The notes under the pieces were generated by a model. That model ran no database searches and had not been told where the DNA came from. It worked only from the letters and a program-made list of their open reading frames with translations. The position numbers and the translations under genes are program-made. Below, one piece after another: positions 17,778 to 27,676 of a stretch of 64,000 nucleotides of DNA; position 1 is the stretch's first letter; each line of letters begins with the position of its first letter. The DNA is from an uncultured Flavobacteriaceae bacterium (GTDB lineage: Bacteria; Bacteroidota; Bacteroidia; Flavobacteriales; Flavobacteriaceae). The stretch is taken from NCBI GenBank assembly GCA_943842245.1, contig CALTAJ010000002.1, positions 831,596-895,595 on the forward strand, in the 5' to 3' direction.

Positions 17778-20464
17778 AGAGACTTCTTAATTGCAATTTC
17801 TTGGAAACATTCAAGAATATCTCCTATTTTAATATCATTATAATTTTTGATTTGTAAACCACAATCATAACCTTTTGCAACTTCTTTAACATCATCTTTG
17901 AAGCGTTTTAAGGATACTAAATCTCCTGTAAAAATGACCACACCTTCACGAATTATCCGAATACTCGAGTTTCTAAAGATTTTACCTGATGTAACCATAC
18001 ATCCTGCTATAGTTCCTACTTTGGAAATTTTGAAAGTTTCTCTAATTTCAACATTACCCGTTACTTCTTCTCGCATTTCTGGAGAAAGCATACCCTCCAT
18101 AGCATCCTTCACATCATTAATAGCATCATAAATAATAGAATAAGAGCGAATATCAATTTCTTCCTTCTCGGCAATTGCTCGTGCATTACCCATTGGACGT
18201 ACATTAAATCCAATTACAATTGCATCTGACGCGGATGCTAATAAAACATCAGATTCAGTAATAGCACCTACTCCTTTATGAATAATATTTACTTCAATTT
18301 CCCCTGTAGATAGTTTTTGAAGGGAATCCGTTAATGCTTCAACAGATCCATCGACATCTCCTTTAAGAATTATATTTAGTTCTTTGAAGTCTCCCAATGC
18401 GATACGCCTTCCAATTTCGTCTAGTGTAATATGACGTTGAGTACGGACACTTTGTTCACGAATTAGTTGTGTTCTTTTTGCAGCAATCTGTTTTGCTTCT
18501 CTTTCGTCTTCTAGAACCAAGAAAGTATCTCCAGCTTGAGGTGCACCGTCCAATCCTAAAATAGAAACTGGAGTTGCAGGAGGAGCTAAGTCAAGATTTA
18601 CTCCTCGCTCATTAAAAATAGCTTTAACTTTTCCACTTTGCTTTCCTGCAAGAAGATAGTCTCCCATTTTTAATGTTCCATTTTGAATTAATATCGTTGA
18701 AACATAGCCCCTACCTTTATCCAAGAAAGCCTCAACAACTGTTCCTTTGGCTTTTCTATTAGGATTTGCTTTCAACTCAAGTAACTCAGCTTCTAAGAGA
18801 ACTTTTTCTAGGAGTTCACTTACTCCAGTTCCATTTAGTGCTGAAATATCTTGAGATTGAATTTTACCTCCCCAATCTTCAACCATCAAATTCATGGCCG
18901 CAAGAGCTTCTTTAATTTTGTCAGGATTAGCATTTGGCTTATCAATTTTATTTATTGCAAAGACAATAGGAACTCCAGCAGCTTGAGCATGACTTATAGC
19001 CTCCTTTGTTTGAGGCATAATATCATCATCTGCAGCTACAACAATTATTGCAATATCAGTTACTTGAGCACCTCTAGCACGCATAGCTGTAAATGCTTCG
19101 TGGCCTGGGGTATCTAAAAATGTAATTTTTTGACCATTTTCAAGTGTTACACCATATGCTCCGATATGCTGAGTAATTCCTCCTGATTCTCCTGCAATAA
19201 CATTTTCTTCTCGAATGTTGTCAAGTAAAGAAGTTTTACCATGATCGACATGCCCCATAACAGTAACAATAGGTCCTCTTGGATGCAAATCTTCAACATC
19301 ATCATTCTCTTCCTCGATGTTTTCCTCAAGTTCAGCTTTTTCAAAACTAACTTCATATTCAAATTCTTCGGCTACAATAGTTAATGTTTCAGCGTCAAGA
19401 CGTTGGTTCATCGTGACCATAATGCCTAGAGTCATGCAGGTAGAAATAATTTCAGTTGAAGAAACATTCATCATTGTTGCTATTTCACCTACAGTTATGA
19501 ATTCTGTAACTTTAAGGATTTTACTTTCAGCTTCAATTTGAGCCATTTCGTCCTCAGTTTTTTGTCGATGTTGAGACCTTTTATCTCTTCGATATTTAGC
19601 TCCTTTAGATTTAGAAGATTTACCTTGTAGTTTTTCCAAGGTTTCCCGAATTTGCTTTTGAACATCTTCTTCTGAGGGTTCCTCTTTTTTAACAGAGACA
19701 TTGCGCTTTTTTTGTGTATTACTATTTTTAACGTTTGTTTTGATTGATGGTTTTACATCTTTACTTATGCGTTTTCGTTTTCTTTTACGTGCATCTTCAA
19801 CAGTTTTTTCTTTTTTATTGACTTCTTCTAAATTAATGGTCTGACCAGTCTTTTTTGGCCCTGATAATTTTTTATATTGAGTTGTTAGGGTTTTGTTTTC
19901 CTCAGCATTCTCACCTAATGAAGAATCAATTTTTTCATGACTTTTATTAGAGGATGGTTCAACTGATTCTACTTTAGATGCATCGACATTACTGGAAGAA
20001 GCTTCTTTGGAAATTTTATTGGACTTATTCTCAGTCTTAGTTTTTAGTGTTACTCGATTCTTTTCCTCCCCAGAGACTTTAGCATCTTTATTAGGAGATG
20101 TTTTTAATGCCTCTAAATCAATTTTTCCAACAGACTTAGGTTTTTCAATAGAAATCCTATTGGTCTTTAACTCTTCCCTTTTTGCGATTCTCTCTAAACG
20201 TTCTTGGTCCTTCTTTTCTTGGATAATTCGAAGAGATTCCTTTTCTTTTCGCTTTTCCTCACCTACTTCATGAGACGCTACTTTTTTGGACTTATCTTTT
20301 TCAAATTCGTCTAAGAGGGAATCATAAACTTGATCAGTAATTTTTGTGGTTGGACGTGCATCAATTTCAACACCCTTATCATTTAAAAATTCGACAGCAC
20401 GCTCTAAAGAGATGTTTAGTTCTCTTAGAACTTTATTTAGTCGAATACTGGGTTTGTCTGCCAT
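17774..20464 (-). CDS. infB: Translation initiation factor IF-2
   Basis: IF-2 is the GTPase that delivers initiator tRNA to the ribosome. The first about 300 residues are a highly charged, low-complexity Lys/Glu/Ser region typical of bacterial IF-2, opening with the IF2 N-domain ([20 protein letters not shown]). The G domain begins near residue 395 with [28 protein letters not shown] and NKIDKP. The C-terminal domains II-IV follow. The length is 896 residues. It is the last gene of rimP-nusA-infB, 42 bases after nusA. Its stop codon overlaps that of the convergent SPOR gene. Confidence 0.98.
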   Translation of the reverse strand: MADKPSIRLNKVLRELNISLERAVEFLNDKGVEIDARPTTKITDQVYDSLLDEFEKDKSKKVASHEVGEEKRKEKESLRIIQEKKDQERLERIAKREELKTNRISIEKPKSVGKIDLEALKTSPNKDAKVSGEEKNRVTLKTKTENKSNKISKEASSSNVDASKVESVEPSSNKSHEKIDSSLGENAEENKTLTTQYKKLSGPKKTGQTINLEEVNKKEKTVEDARKRKRKRISKDVKPSIKTNVKNSNTQKKRNVSVKKEEPSEEDVQKQIRETLEKLQGKSSKSKGAKYRRDKRSQHRQKTEDEMAQIEAESKILKVTEFITVGEIATMMNVSSTEIISTCMTLGIMVTMNQRLDAETLTIVAEEFEYEVSFEKAELEENIEEENDDVEDLHPRGPIVTVMGHVDHGKTSLLDNIREENVIAGESGGITQHIGAYGVTLENGQKITFLDTPGHEAFTAMRARGAQVTDIAIIVVAADDDIMPQTKEAISHAQAAGVPIVFAINKIDKPNANPDKIKEALAAMNLMVEDWGGKIQSQDISALNGTGVSELLEKVLLEAELLELKANPNRKAKGTVVEAFLDKGRGYVSTILIQNGTLKMGDYLLAGKQSGKVKAIFNERGVNLDLAPPATPVSILGLDGAPQAGDTFLVLEDEREAKQIAAKRTQLIREQSVRTQRHITLDEIGRRIALGDFKELNIILKGDVDGSVEALTDSLQKLSTGEIEVNIIHKGVGAITESDVLLASASDAIVIGFNVRPMGNARAIAEKEEIDIRSYSIIYDAINDVKDAMEGMLSPEMREEVTGNVEIRETFKISKVGTIAGCMVTSGKIFRNSSIRIIREGVVIFTGDLVSLKRFKDDVKEVAKGYDCGLQIKNYNDIKIGDILECFQEIAIKKSL

Positions 20465-20506
20465 ATATTAATTTCTATGTGCAAAAATAAGAATTATTTT
20501 TGCAGT

Positions 20507-21739
20507 CTATTCTTCAAATTCTTCATTAAGTATTCTTAAAACTTCGTTTATAGTCTCTTCTTCAAGGTCGGTTCGCTTTATTAAATCCGCTTTTTCTAAT
20601 TCTAAAATACTTTTAGCAGTATCCAAACCAACTTTTTTAAATTCTTCTATAACCCATTCTTCAATTTCGTCACTGAATTCTTTTAGCTCGATATCTTCCT
20701 CAATACCTTCTCGGAAAACATCAATCTCATAACCAGTTAATTTCCCTGCAAGTCGAATATTAGACCCTCCTTTTCCAATTGCCTTAGAAACTTCTTCTGG
20801 ATTTAAGATAACTTCAACGCGTTTAGTTTCTTCGTCAATTTTAAGTGAATTAACTTTCGCAGGGCTTAAGGCCCTTGAAATGAAAAGCTGTAAATTATTG
20901 GTATAATTAATTACATCTATATTTTCGTTACCTAACTCACGAACAATACCGTGAATTCGAGAACCTTTCATCCCAACACATGCTCCTACTGGGTCAATAC
21001 GATCGTCATAAGAATCTACTGCAACTTTAGCTTTTTCTCCAGGGATACGTACTGCTTTTTTGATAGTTATTAAACCATCGAAAACTTCAGGTATTTCCTG
21101 TTCAAATAATTTCTCTAAAAAAATTGGAGAAGTTCTCGAAAGAATAATTCTGGGTTTGTTTCCACGTAATTCAACACTTTCAATTACACCACGTACGTTG
21201 TCGCCTTTTCGAAAAAAATCACTTGGAATTTGACGATCCTTAGGAAGAATTAATTCGTTACCATCGTCGTCTAAAAGAATAATTTCCCTGCTCCTAATAT
21301 GATGTACCTCAGCAGTATAAAGATCTCCTTCACGGTCTTTAAATTTTTTAAATATATTGGTACTATCATGCTCAAAAATTTTGGCCACTAAATTTTGGCG
21401 AAGGTATTGAACAGATCTTCTTCCAAGATCGACGAGTTTAACTTCTTCTGAAACATCTTCTCCAACTTCAAAGTCAGGTTCGATTTTTCTTGCTTCAGCA
21501 AGAGTGATTTCTTGATTAGGGTCTTCAACATTTCCGTCTTCTACTACTATTCTATTCCTCCATATCTCCAGGTCTCCTTTATCTGGATTAATAATTATAT
21601 CGAAGTTTTCATCAGACCCAAATTTTCTTTTTAGTGTGTTTTTGAAAACATCTTCTAAGATAACCATAAGGGTTACTCGATCAATTAGCTTATCATCTTT
21701 AAATTCTGAAAAAGAATCAATTAATGCGAAATTTTCCAT
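20507..21739 (-). CDS. nusA: Transcription termination/antitermination factor NusA
   Basis: NusA binds RNA polymerase and modulates pausing, termination and antitermination. It has the N-terminal polymerase-binding domain, an S1 domain (KGDNVRGVIESVELRGNKPR) and two KH domains (DPVGACVGMKGSRIHGIV; EVSKAIGKGGSNIRLAGKL). The length of 410 residues lacks the C-terminal acidic repeats of the E. coli protein, which is usual in Bacteroidota. It is the middle gene of the operon, 14 bases after rimP. Confidence 0.98.
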   Translation of the reverse strand: MENFALIDSFSEFKDDKLIDRVTLMVILEDVFKNTLKRKFGSDENFDIIINPDKGDLEIWRNRIVVEDGNVEDPNQEITLAEARKIEPDFEVGEDVSEEVKLVDLGRRSVQYLRQNLVAKIFEHDSTNIFKKFKDREGDLYTAEVHHIRSREIILLDDDGNELILPKDRQIPSDFFRKGDNVRGVIESVELRGNKPRIILSRTSPIFLEKLFEQEIPEVFDGLITIKKAVRIPGEKAKVAVDSYDDRIDPVGACVGMKGSRIHGIVRELGNENIDVINYTNNLQLFISRALSPAKVNSLKIDEETKRVEVILNPEEVSKAIGKGGSNIRLAGKLTGYEIDVFREGIEEDIELKEFSDEIEEWVIEEFKKVGLDTAKSILELEKADLIKRTDLEEETINEVLRILNEEFEE

Positions 21740-21753
21740 ATTAAATTATTTAT

Positions 21754-22215
21754 TTATATAATAACTTTCGCTGAAACAATTGTATCATACGAAAGAGTTT
21801 TTTGTTTTTCTACGGTAACTTTTCCTTTACCAATTGGTTTAGGTTCTCTTTGTTTCCATTTTAAAGAAAACCCTTTTTTATCAACTGAAGTAAGTGTTCC
21901 TTGAAAATGACTGCCTTCAGAAATTTCAACCTCGAGTTTTCTTCCAATATTTTTAACATATTGACGGTGGTTTTTCAAGGATGCTCCAACTCCAGCAGAC
22001 GCAACCTCTAAAGAAAAATCTTCTTCATCACGATCTAAATTATGTTCAATTGCTCTACTTATACTCATACAATCTTTAAGTAAAACTCCTTGATCTCCGT
22101 CCAAAATAATACGAATACTATTGTCGATCCCTATTTTCAATTCTATTAAAAATAAGGATGGATTTTGGTCCAGTGCATCAGCCAACAAATTTTCTACTTT
22201 CGTGCGTAAATTCAT
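21754..22215 (-). CDS. rimP: Ribosome maturation factor RimP
   Basis: RimP assists 30S ribosomal subunit assembly. Family landmarks are IRIILDGDQGVLLKDCMSIS, FSLEVASAGVG and the C-terminal domain with GTLTSVDKKGFSLKWK. The length of 153 residues is typical. It is the first gene of the rimP-nusA-infB operon. A hairpin followed by a U-run lies immediately before its ATG on the transcript. Confidence 0.96.
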   Translation of the reverse strand: MNLRTKVENLLADALDQNPSLFLIELKIGIDNSIRIILDGDQGVLLKDCMSISRAIEHNLDRDEEDFSLEVASAGVGASLKNHRQYVKNIGRKLEVEISEGSHFQGTLTSVDKKGFSLKWKQREPKPIGKGKVTVEKQKTLSYDTIVSAKVII

Positions 22216-22527
22216 GTCAAAAAAAAAGGGGACTTTATTAGTCTCCTCCTGTGTTTATATCAGAATGTGTGCAAATATAATGGAATTTGCTCAATTATTT
22301 AAAACTCATCGTGTAAATCTCCTATTTATTTGGAAAATTGAAATTTTCAATTATAAATATTTTTAATTAGAGTTGAAACTTATATAAATTGATTTAAAAT
22401 TAATATAATAAATATTTAAAATTTAATGTTTTATGAATCAAAAAGACGTTTTGAATTTTATTAATCCACAATAAAATAATTAAGTTGGATTTTAAGAAAT
22501 TACTATCTTCCCTAAAAACATTTTTTA
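22216..22527. other. 312-base AT-rich gap between rimP and the beta-helix gene
   Basis: No gene is visible here. The first 35 bases hold the rimP leader hairpin described separately. The rest is very AT-rich and should carry the divergent promoters, but I see no perfect TAnnTTTG element in either direction. Confidence 0.7.
22219..22250 (-). promoter_or_regulatory. Hairpin plus U-run in the rimP-nusA-infB leader (possible attenuator)
   Basis: On the minus-strand transcript an imperfect stem (GGAGACU / AGUCCCC, loop AAUAA, one A-C mismatch or small bulges) is followed directly by nine U residues. It ends three bases before the rimP ATG. The layout is that of an intrinsic terminator. A stretch AGGAGG also occurs at the hairpin's 5' side but is too far from the start to be the ribosome binding site. 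The regulatory role is inferred. Confidence 0.4.
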
Positions 22528-23802
22528 GTGAAAAAAATTATTTATACTTTTTTAATAATTATCACAATAATAATTATTGTAATAAGCTATTCAAGGCCAA
22601 TGCCAGAATATAGTCCAGAACGTAATTATATTGACCTTGAAGAAGAGATTCTTGAAGCTTTTATATTGGCTAAAGATAGTAGCACTATACAACTACCTGA
22701 AGGTCATTTTCTTTTTTCACAGTCTTTGAGTTTGGATGGTAAAAAACATCTTACTATTAAGGGCATGGGAATGGATAAGACAGTACTTTCTTTCAAAGGT
22801 CAAGAACAAGGTGCAGAAGGGATTAAGATTTCAAATTCACAAAATATCATCTTAGAAGATTTTTCCATCGAAGATGCAGTTGGGGATAACTTAAAAATAA
22901 GTGATACCGACACCCTAACAATAAATAGAATCCGATCAGCTTGGACTGGAAAAGTATCAACAGAAAATGGGGCTTATGGAATTTATCCTGTTTTAAGCAC
23001 CCATATTTTAATTCAAGATTGTGAGGCAATTGGAGCTTCAGATGCTGGGATTTATGTTGGACAGTCTCAACATGTTATTATCCGAGATAATAAAGCATTT
23101 TTTAATGTTGCCGGCATAGAGAGTGAAAATAGTTCTCATGTTGAAATTTACAATAATGATTCATACCAAAACACAAGCGGTCTTTTAATCTTTAATCTCC
23201 CTGGTCTTACTGTTTACGGAAATAATATAAAAGCATATAATAATAAGGTATATGACAATAATCTTAAAAATTTTGGTGTAAAAGGCTCAATTGTGAGCGC
23301 TGTACCAAAAGGAACAGGAGTTATAATAATGGCAACAAAAGATGTTGATTTTTATCAAAACTTTATATCAAACCATAAAACGACGAATCTCGCTGTTGTT
23401 AGTTATGAAATATTTGCTGCAGATCAAGATCCTGAAGCTAAAGTATTTATTGATGCTAATGAATCAAATGGCATTAGAACCATTGACTCAGATTTTCAAA
23501 AAGATCAAGCCTATGACCCTTATCCTGGTAGAGTTTATGTTCATGACAATTCATTTAAAAACGAACATTATCTTCCCACATTTTCGAATGATTTTGGGAA
23601 ATTATGGTTTTTTAAAAATAACGCTACAATTCCCGACATAGCCTATGACGGTATATTGCCAATGGGCACTAAACTTTCAGATCCTGATGTAAAAGTGTGT
23701 ATAAGAAATAATGGTGACGCTTCATTCGCATTCCTTGATGCAGCAAATGAATTTGAATACTTTTCAAATGATCTTAAGCCATTTAATTGTATTATTAAAT
23801 GA
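22528..23802 (+). CDS. Exported parallel beta-helix protein (TIGR03805-like)
   Basis: The protein starts at a GTG. It has an N-terminal signal/anchor (MKKIIYTFLIIITIIIIVIS) and then repeated beta-helix turns rich in N, I and V, such as NSQNIILEDFSIEDAVGDNL, HVIIRDNKAFFNVAGIESEN and VEIYNNDSYQNTSGLLIFN. It resembles the parallel beta-helix family that occurs in two-gene pairs with a diheme cytochrome family (SO2930/TIGR03806). The next gene here is such a cytochrome and overlaps by four bases, which supports the call. Many beta-helix proteins bind or cleave polysaccharides, but no catalytic residues can be assigned, and the pair's function is unknown to me. Confidence 0.8.
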   Translation: MKKIIYTFLIIITIIIIVISYSRPMPEYSPERNYIDLEEEILEAFILAKDSSTIQLPEGHFLFSQSLSLDGKKHLTIKGMGMDKTVLSFKGQEQGAEGIKISNSQNIILEDFSIEDAVGDNLKISDTDTLTINRIRSAWTGKVSTENGAYGIYPVLSTHILIQDCEAIGASDAGIYVGQSQHVIIRDNKAFFNVAGIESENSSHVEIYNNDSYQNTSGLLIFNLPGLTVYGNNIKAYNNKVYDNNLKNFGVKGSIVSAVPKGTGVIIMATKDVDFYQNFISNHKTTNLAVVSYEIFAADQDPEAKVFIDANESNGIRTIDSDFQKDQAYDPYPGRVYVHDNSFKNEHYLPTFSNDFGKLWFFKNNATIPDIAYDGILPMGTKLSDPDVKVCIRNNGDASFAFLDAANEFEYFSNDLKPFNCIIK

Positions 23803-24920
23803 TTGAAGAGAATATCCATATAATTAGACTGATTTTTGTTTTGCCACTTTGTATATTCTTGTTTCAATGCAATCCAAGCACAAAAAATATTCCTAAAGCA
23901 AAAAAAGGAGTTCTAGCCACACCCCTAATTATTAATAATACAACTGAAAATAAATTTCTCTCACAGTATGGTTTTTTTAAAGGAGAATTGGCAGACTTAA
24001 AGCCTAATAAAGATGTTTTTCCTTATACTTTAAACACTCCTTTATTTTCAAATTATGCATATAAAGAAAGATTTATCTACCTTCCTGATGGGGTTCAAAT
24101 GTCATACAAAGAAGATGACGTATTCTCCTTTGAAAATGGATCTGTTTTAATCAAAAATTTTTATTATCCGAAGGATTTTAGAATGGAAAATGGAACCAGA
24201 AAAATAATTGAAACTCGCTTGCTTATTAAAGAGAATAATATTTGGAAACCCCTAAATTACATTTGGAGTGAAGACCAACAAGATGCAAAACTTAACTATG
24301 TGGGTGAGAAAATTAATGCTTCCTGGATTCATACTGATGGAACTAAAAAATCTACAATTTATAATGTCCCTAACAATAATCAATGTAAGAATTGTCATCT
24401 AAAAGGAAAGGATATTAGCCCTATCGGTCCAACTGTAGCTCAACTGAATAGAAAATATGCCATGCTATCTGAAAAAATGAGTCAGCTTGAATTTTACAAA
24501 GAAAAAAATATACTTAAAAACCTTCCTGAACATAAGAATTTTCCCAAATTTGCTGTATGGAATAATGAGGAAAGTGGAAGTTTAGAAGATCGTGCTAAAG
24601 CCTATCTCGATATTAATTGTGCTCACTGTCACCAGCCTAAAGGAAGTGCAAAAAACTCTGGTCTAGATTTACGATTAAGCCAAATTAATTTGAGAAAACA
24701 AGGGATTTTTAAACCTCCTATTGCAGCCGGAAAAGGATCTGGTGATCTTCAATATAGTATTGTTCCGGGAAGTCCTAACGAATCAATTATTATTTACCGA
24801 ATGAATAGTAATGACCCAGGAGTGATGATGCCAGAAGTAGGGAGATCTATAGTACATCACGAGGGGGTAAATTTGATTACGGAATATATAAAAAATTTAA
24901 AAGTTGATGCCTCTAGATGA
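23799..24920 (+). CDS. SO2930-family diheme c-type cytochrome lipoprotein
   Basis: This is a secreted lipoprotein (signal ending LCIFLFQC, Cys24) with two heme motifs, QCKNCHLKG (about residue 200) and NCAHCHQPKG (about residue 275). The N-terminal part (LSQYGFFKGELADLKPNKDV, TPLFSNYAYKERFIYLPDG) and the C-terminal stretch (SPNESIIIYRMNSNDPGVMM, candidate Met ligands) match the family as I remember it. The ATGA overlap with the beta-helix gene indicates translational coupling. It is probably a periplasmic or surface redox partner. The substrate is unknown. Confidence 0.82.
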   Translation: MIEENIHIIRLIFVLPLCIFLFQCNPSTKNIPKAKKGVLATPLIINNTTENKFLSQYGFFKGELADLKPNKDVFPYTLNTPLFSNYAYKERFIYLPDGVQMSYKEDDVFSFENGSVLIKNFYYPKDFRMENGTRKIIETRLLIKENNIWKPLNYIWSEDQQDAKLNYVGEKINASWIHTDGTKKSTIYNVPNNNQCKNCHLKGKDISPIGPTVAQLNRKYAMLSEKMSQLEFYKEKNILKNLPEHKNFPKFAVWNNEESGSLEDRAKAYLDINCAHCHQPKGSAKNSGLDLRLSQINLRKQGIFKPPIAAGKGSGDLQYSIVPGSPNESIIIYRMNSNDPGVMMPEVGRSIVHHEGVNLITEYIKNLKVDASR

Positions 24921-25000
24921 TTTAATCAGAATATCAAATATATTTCCCAGTTTCCCCATTTAAAACAATCTAAAAAGTTAATTGAAAGTTTAAAAAATTG

Positions 25001-25008
25001 TATTTTTG
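25001..25008 (+). promoter_or_regulatory. -7 promoter element for the VWA/AAA+ pair
   Basis: TATTTTTG matches TAnnTTTG perfectly, with a TTG at 24982-24984 (16 bases upstream) as a -33 candidate. The ATG of the VWA gene is at 25015, so the mRNA would have a leader of only about one to three bases. Confidence 0.55.
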
Positions 25009-25014
25009 AACGCT

Positions 25015-26139
25015 ATGAAAATTACTAATTTGGGAATCGGTCTCAGTTTCACCAAACACCAAAAAAAGGAACAAACCCCTTTTGATCGATTATTTGATAT
25101 TTTTAAGGAACTAATCACCCATACATCAGGAGATTTTGACGAAGCAATTGATTGGCTTCGTGAGTTAGACAGGGAATATAAACTCACAAATGAAGATTAC
25201 ACAATAGACGATTTTATTAATGATCTGCTCCAGAAATCTTATATTAAACCTAAAAAAGATGGAAGCGGAAAAGGAGATGGTATTGGGCTTACTCCAAAGA
25301 CTGAAAAACTTCTTAGAGAACACGCTTTAAAACAAATTTTTGGAAAATTAAAAAAATCTAGCTCAGGGAATCATAAGACTAAAAAGGTTGGTCAAGGTGA
25401 TGATAATACTGGGGAGTTTAAGGCTTATCAATTTGGTGATTCTCTAGAGAAGATTGACATAACTCAAAGTATTAAAAATGCTCAAATTCGATCAATAGGA
25501 AACGACTTTACACTCCAGCACAGTGATTTAGTTGTTGAAGACAGTTTTTTTAAAACACAGATGAGTACAGTCTTAATGATAGACATAAGTCATAGCATGA
25601 TTCTTTATGGAGAAGACCGAATAACTCCAGCCAAGAAAGTAGCAATGGCTTTAGCTGAAATGATTACTACACGGTATCCAAAAGATACTTTAGATATTTT
25701 AGTTTTTGGAAATGATGCTTGGCCCATTTCACTAAAAGAAGTTCCGTATCTTGAAGTTGGGCCTTACCACACTAATACGGTTGCAGGACTTGAATTAGCA
25801 ATGGATTTACTTCGTAGAAAAAAGAACAGCAATAAACAAATTTTCATGATTACTGATGGAAAACCCAGTTGTCTTAAAATGCCAGATGGAACATACTATA
25901 AAAACAGCGTAGGTCTTGACGAAAGTATTGTTGAAAAATGTTATAATATGGCCAGACAAGCCAAAAAATTACATATACCTATTACTACCTTTATGATCGC
26001 TCAAGATCCCTATCTACAACAATTTGTTCGCACATTTACAGAGGCTAATCTCGGAAAAGCATTTTTTACCGGAATAAAAGGTTTGGGTGAAATGATCTTT
26101 GAGGACTATGAAAAAAATAGAAAAAAACGCTTAGAATAA
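25015..26139 (+). CDS. VWA-domain protein (magnesium-chelatase-D/CoxE-like partner of an AAA+ ATPase)
   Basis: The C-terminal half is a von Willebrand A domain with a MIDAS metal site: DISHS (about residues 190-194), a downstream Thr (HTNTVAG) and the D of MITDGKPS. The N-terminal about 175 residues are charged and helical (FDRLFDIFKELITHTSGDFD) with a Gly/Lys-rich linker. An in-frame TTG at 25006 lies inside the -7 box, so the ATG at 25015 is the better start. The gene is followed after 15 bases by a BchI/MoxR-like AAA+ ATPase. Such pairs act as ATP-driven remodelling machines or metal-insertion chaperones. The client is unknown. Confidence 0.85.
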   Translation: MKITNLGIGLSFTKHQKKEQTPFDRLFDIFKELITHTSGDFDEAIDWLRELDREYKLTNEDYTIDDFINDLLQKSYIKPKKDGSGKGDGIGLTPKTEKLLREHALKQIFGKLKKSSSGNHKTKKVGQGDDNTGEFKAYQFGDSLEKIDITQSIKNAQIRSIGNDFTLQHSDLVVEDSFFKTQMSTVLMIDISHSMILYGEDRITPAKKVAMALAEMITTRYPKDTLDILVFGNDAWPISLKEVPYLEVGPYHTNTVAGLELAMDLLRRKKNSNKQIFMITDGKPSCLKMPDGTYYKNSVGLDESIVEKCYNMARQAKKLHIPITTFMIAQDPYLQQFVRTFTEANLGKAFFTGIKGLGEMIFEDYEKNRKKRLE

Positions 26140-26154
26140 AGAAATATCTTAATT

Positions 26155-27618
26155 ATGAATTCACCTAAAATTACTTCACTTGGAGCACTTAAAAAGACTG
26201 ATTACCAACCACAAAATATTCAAGAGGAGCTAGCAAAAAATTTACGTCAAAGATTAAGCGATGGAAAAACTACTTTTAACGGTTTAATCGGATATGAAAA
26301 TACAGTTATTCCAGACGTAGAACGCGCTATTTTATCTGGGCACAACATTAACCTACTTGGTTTGCGTGGTCAAGCAAAAACACGTTTAGCTCGACAAATG
26401 ACTCAATTATTAGATGAATGGACTCCAGTTGTGAAGGGCTCAGAAATTAATGATGACCCCCTGTTTCCTATTAGTCGGGAGGCCAAAGAACTAATCAATG
26501 AAAAAGGAGACAGTACACCGGTCGAATGGCTTCATCGCGATGATCGCTTTTTTGAAAAACTTGCAACTCCAGATGTTACTGTTGCTGATCTGATTGGGGA
26601 TGTCGATCCCATCAAAGCAGCAAACTTAAAACTTTCTTATGCTGACGAACGTGTTATTCATTTTGGAATGATTCCTCGTGCGCATCGTTGTATTTTTGTA
26701 TTAAATGAATTACCAGATTTACAGGCAAGAATTCAGGTAGCATTATTTTCTATTTTACAAGAAAAAGAAATTCAAATTCGAGGCTTTAAGTTAAGATTGC
26801 CCATTGAAACTCAAATTATTTTCACAGCCAACCCTGAAGATTATACAAATCGAGGAAGTATTGTCACGCCACTTAAAGATAGAATTGGATCACAAATTTT
26901 AACTCACTATCCTCACACTCGAGAGATTGCAAAAAAAATTACTGCCCAAGAGGTGAAAATGGGAGAAGAAACCATTGCTAAAATTCACATACCTGAATTA
27001 GCACGAGATATCCTTGAGCAAATTAGCTTTGAAGCTCGAAAGAGTGATTATGTTGATGCCAAAAGCGGAGTAAGTACTCGTATGAGCATTACTTCATTTG
27101 AAAATCTGATTAGCACTGCTGAAAGAAGAATTTTAATAAATGGTGAAAAAAATACTTGTATCAGGATGGCAGATTTTTTAGGAATTATTCCAGCTATAAA
27201 TGGAAAAGTAGAATTAGTTTATGAGGGAGAGCAAGAGGGAGCAGAACAAATCTCATATCATTTGATTTCTCAAGCATGTAAAACTCTTTTTCCATCATAT
27301 TTCCCTGAAATAAAAAAGCTTGAAAAAGATGATGAAAATGGACCTTATGATAAACTTTTGGGTTGGTTTTTGAGTGATAATGAACTTTTCTTAGAGGACA
27401 CATTAGATGATCGTCTTTATAGAGATACCCTTGAGATGATTCCTGATATCAAAAATATTATTCAAATCCATCAACCAAATTGTTCTAAACAGGATTTATT
27501 TTTTATGATGGAATTCTTGCTTTGGGGTTTAGAGGCAAATAAACGTCTAAACAAATACCGTACTTTAGAAGGTTTTCAGTTTAAGGATTCATTAGGAAGT
27601 TATATTAGTGGTCTGTGA
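26155..27618 (+). CDS. BchI/MoxR-like AAA+ ATPase with variant Walker motifs
   Basis: This is an AAA+ ATPase of the magnesium-chelatase-I/MoxR clade, 487 residues. Walker A is GLRGQAKT at about 69-76, with Ala where the last Gly usually stands. Walker B is CIFVLNE at about 179-185, with Asn in place of Asp. Sensor 1 is IIFTANPEDYTNRG. The pre-sensor insertions and FSILQEKEIQIRGF are typical of the clade. It is co-transcribed with the VWA protein upstream. It is not likely to be a chlorophyll enzyme: no tetrapyrrole genes are nearby. I regard the variant motifs as probably family-wide rather than damage, since the frame is intact. Confidence 0.82.
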   Translation: MNSPKITSLGALKKTDYQPQNIQEELAKNLRQRLSDGKTTFNGLIGYENTVIPDVERAILSGHNINLLGLRGQAKTRLARQMTQLLDEWTPVVKGSEINDDPLFPISREAKELINEKGDSTPVEWLHRDDRFFEKLATPDVTVADLIGDVDPIKAANLKLSYADERVIHFGMIPRAHRCIFVLNELPDLQARIQVALFSILQEKEIQIRGFKLRLPIETQIIFTANPEDYTNRGSIVTPLKDRIGSQILTHYPHTREIAKKITAQEVKMGEETIAKIHIPELARDILEQISFEARKSDYVDAKSGVSTRMSITSFENLISTAERRILINGEKNTCIRMADFLGIIPAINGKVELVYEGEQEGAEQISYHLISQACKTLFPSYFPEIKKLEKDDENGPYDKLLGWFLSDNELFLEDTLDDRLYRDTLEMIPDIKNIIQIHQPNCSKQDLFFMMEFLLWGLEANKRLNKYRTLEGFQFKDSLGSYISGL

Positions 27619-27664
27619 AGGTGGGAATTAGTTATTTTGGAGAATAGTCCCGACCTTTGTTTTT
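27618..27664 (+). terminator. Probable terminator after the VWA/AAA+ pair
   Basis: The arms AAGGTGGGA (27618-27626) and TCCCGACCTT (27648-27657) form nine pairs with one bulged base and a 21-base loop. A T-rich tail (TTTGTTTTT) follows. The stem begins at the last base of the ATPase stop codon. Confidence 0.55.
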
Positions 27665-27676
27665 ACAAAAATTACT

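Noticed and set aside
19500-20460. A separate coiled-coil or repeat gene in the Lys/Glu-rich region
   Set aside because: It is the low-complexity N-terminal part of IF-2, in frame with the G domain.
26155-27618. Magnesium chelatase for chlorophyll synthesis
   Set aside because: No BchH/ChlH-like or other tetrapyrrole gene is present, and the ATPase motifs differ from the chelatase I subunit.
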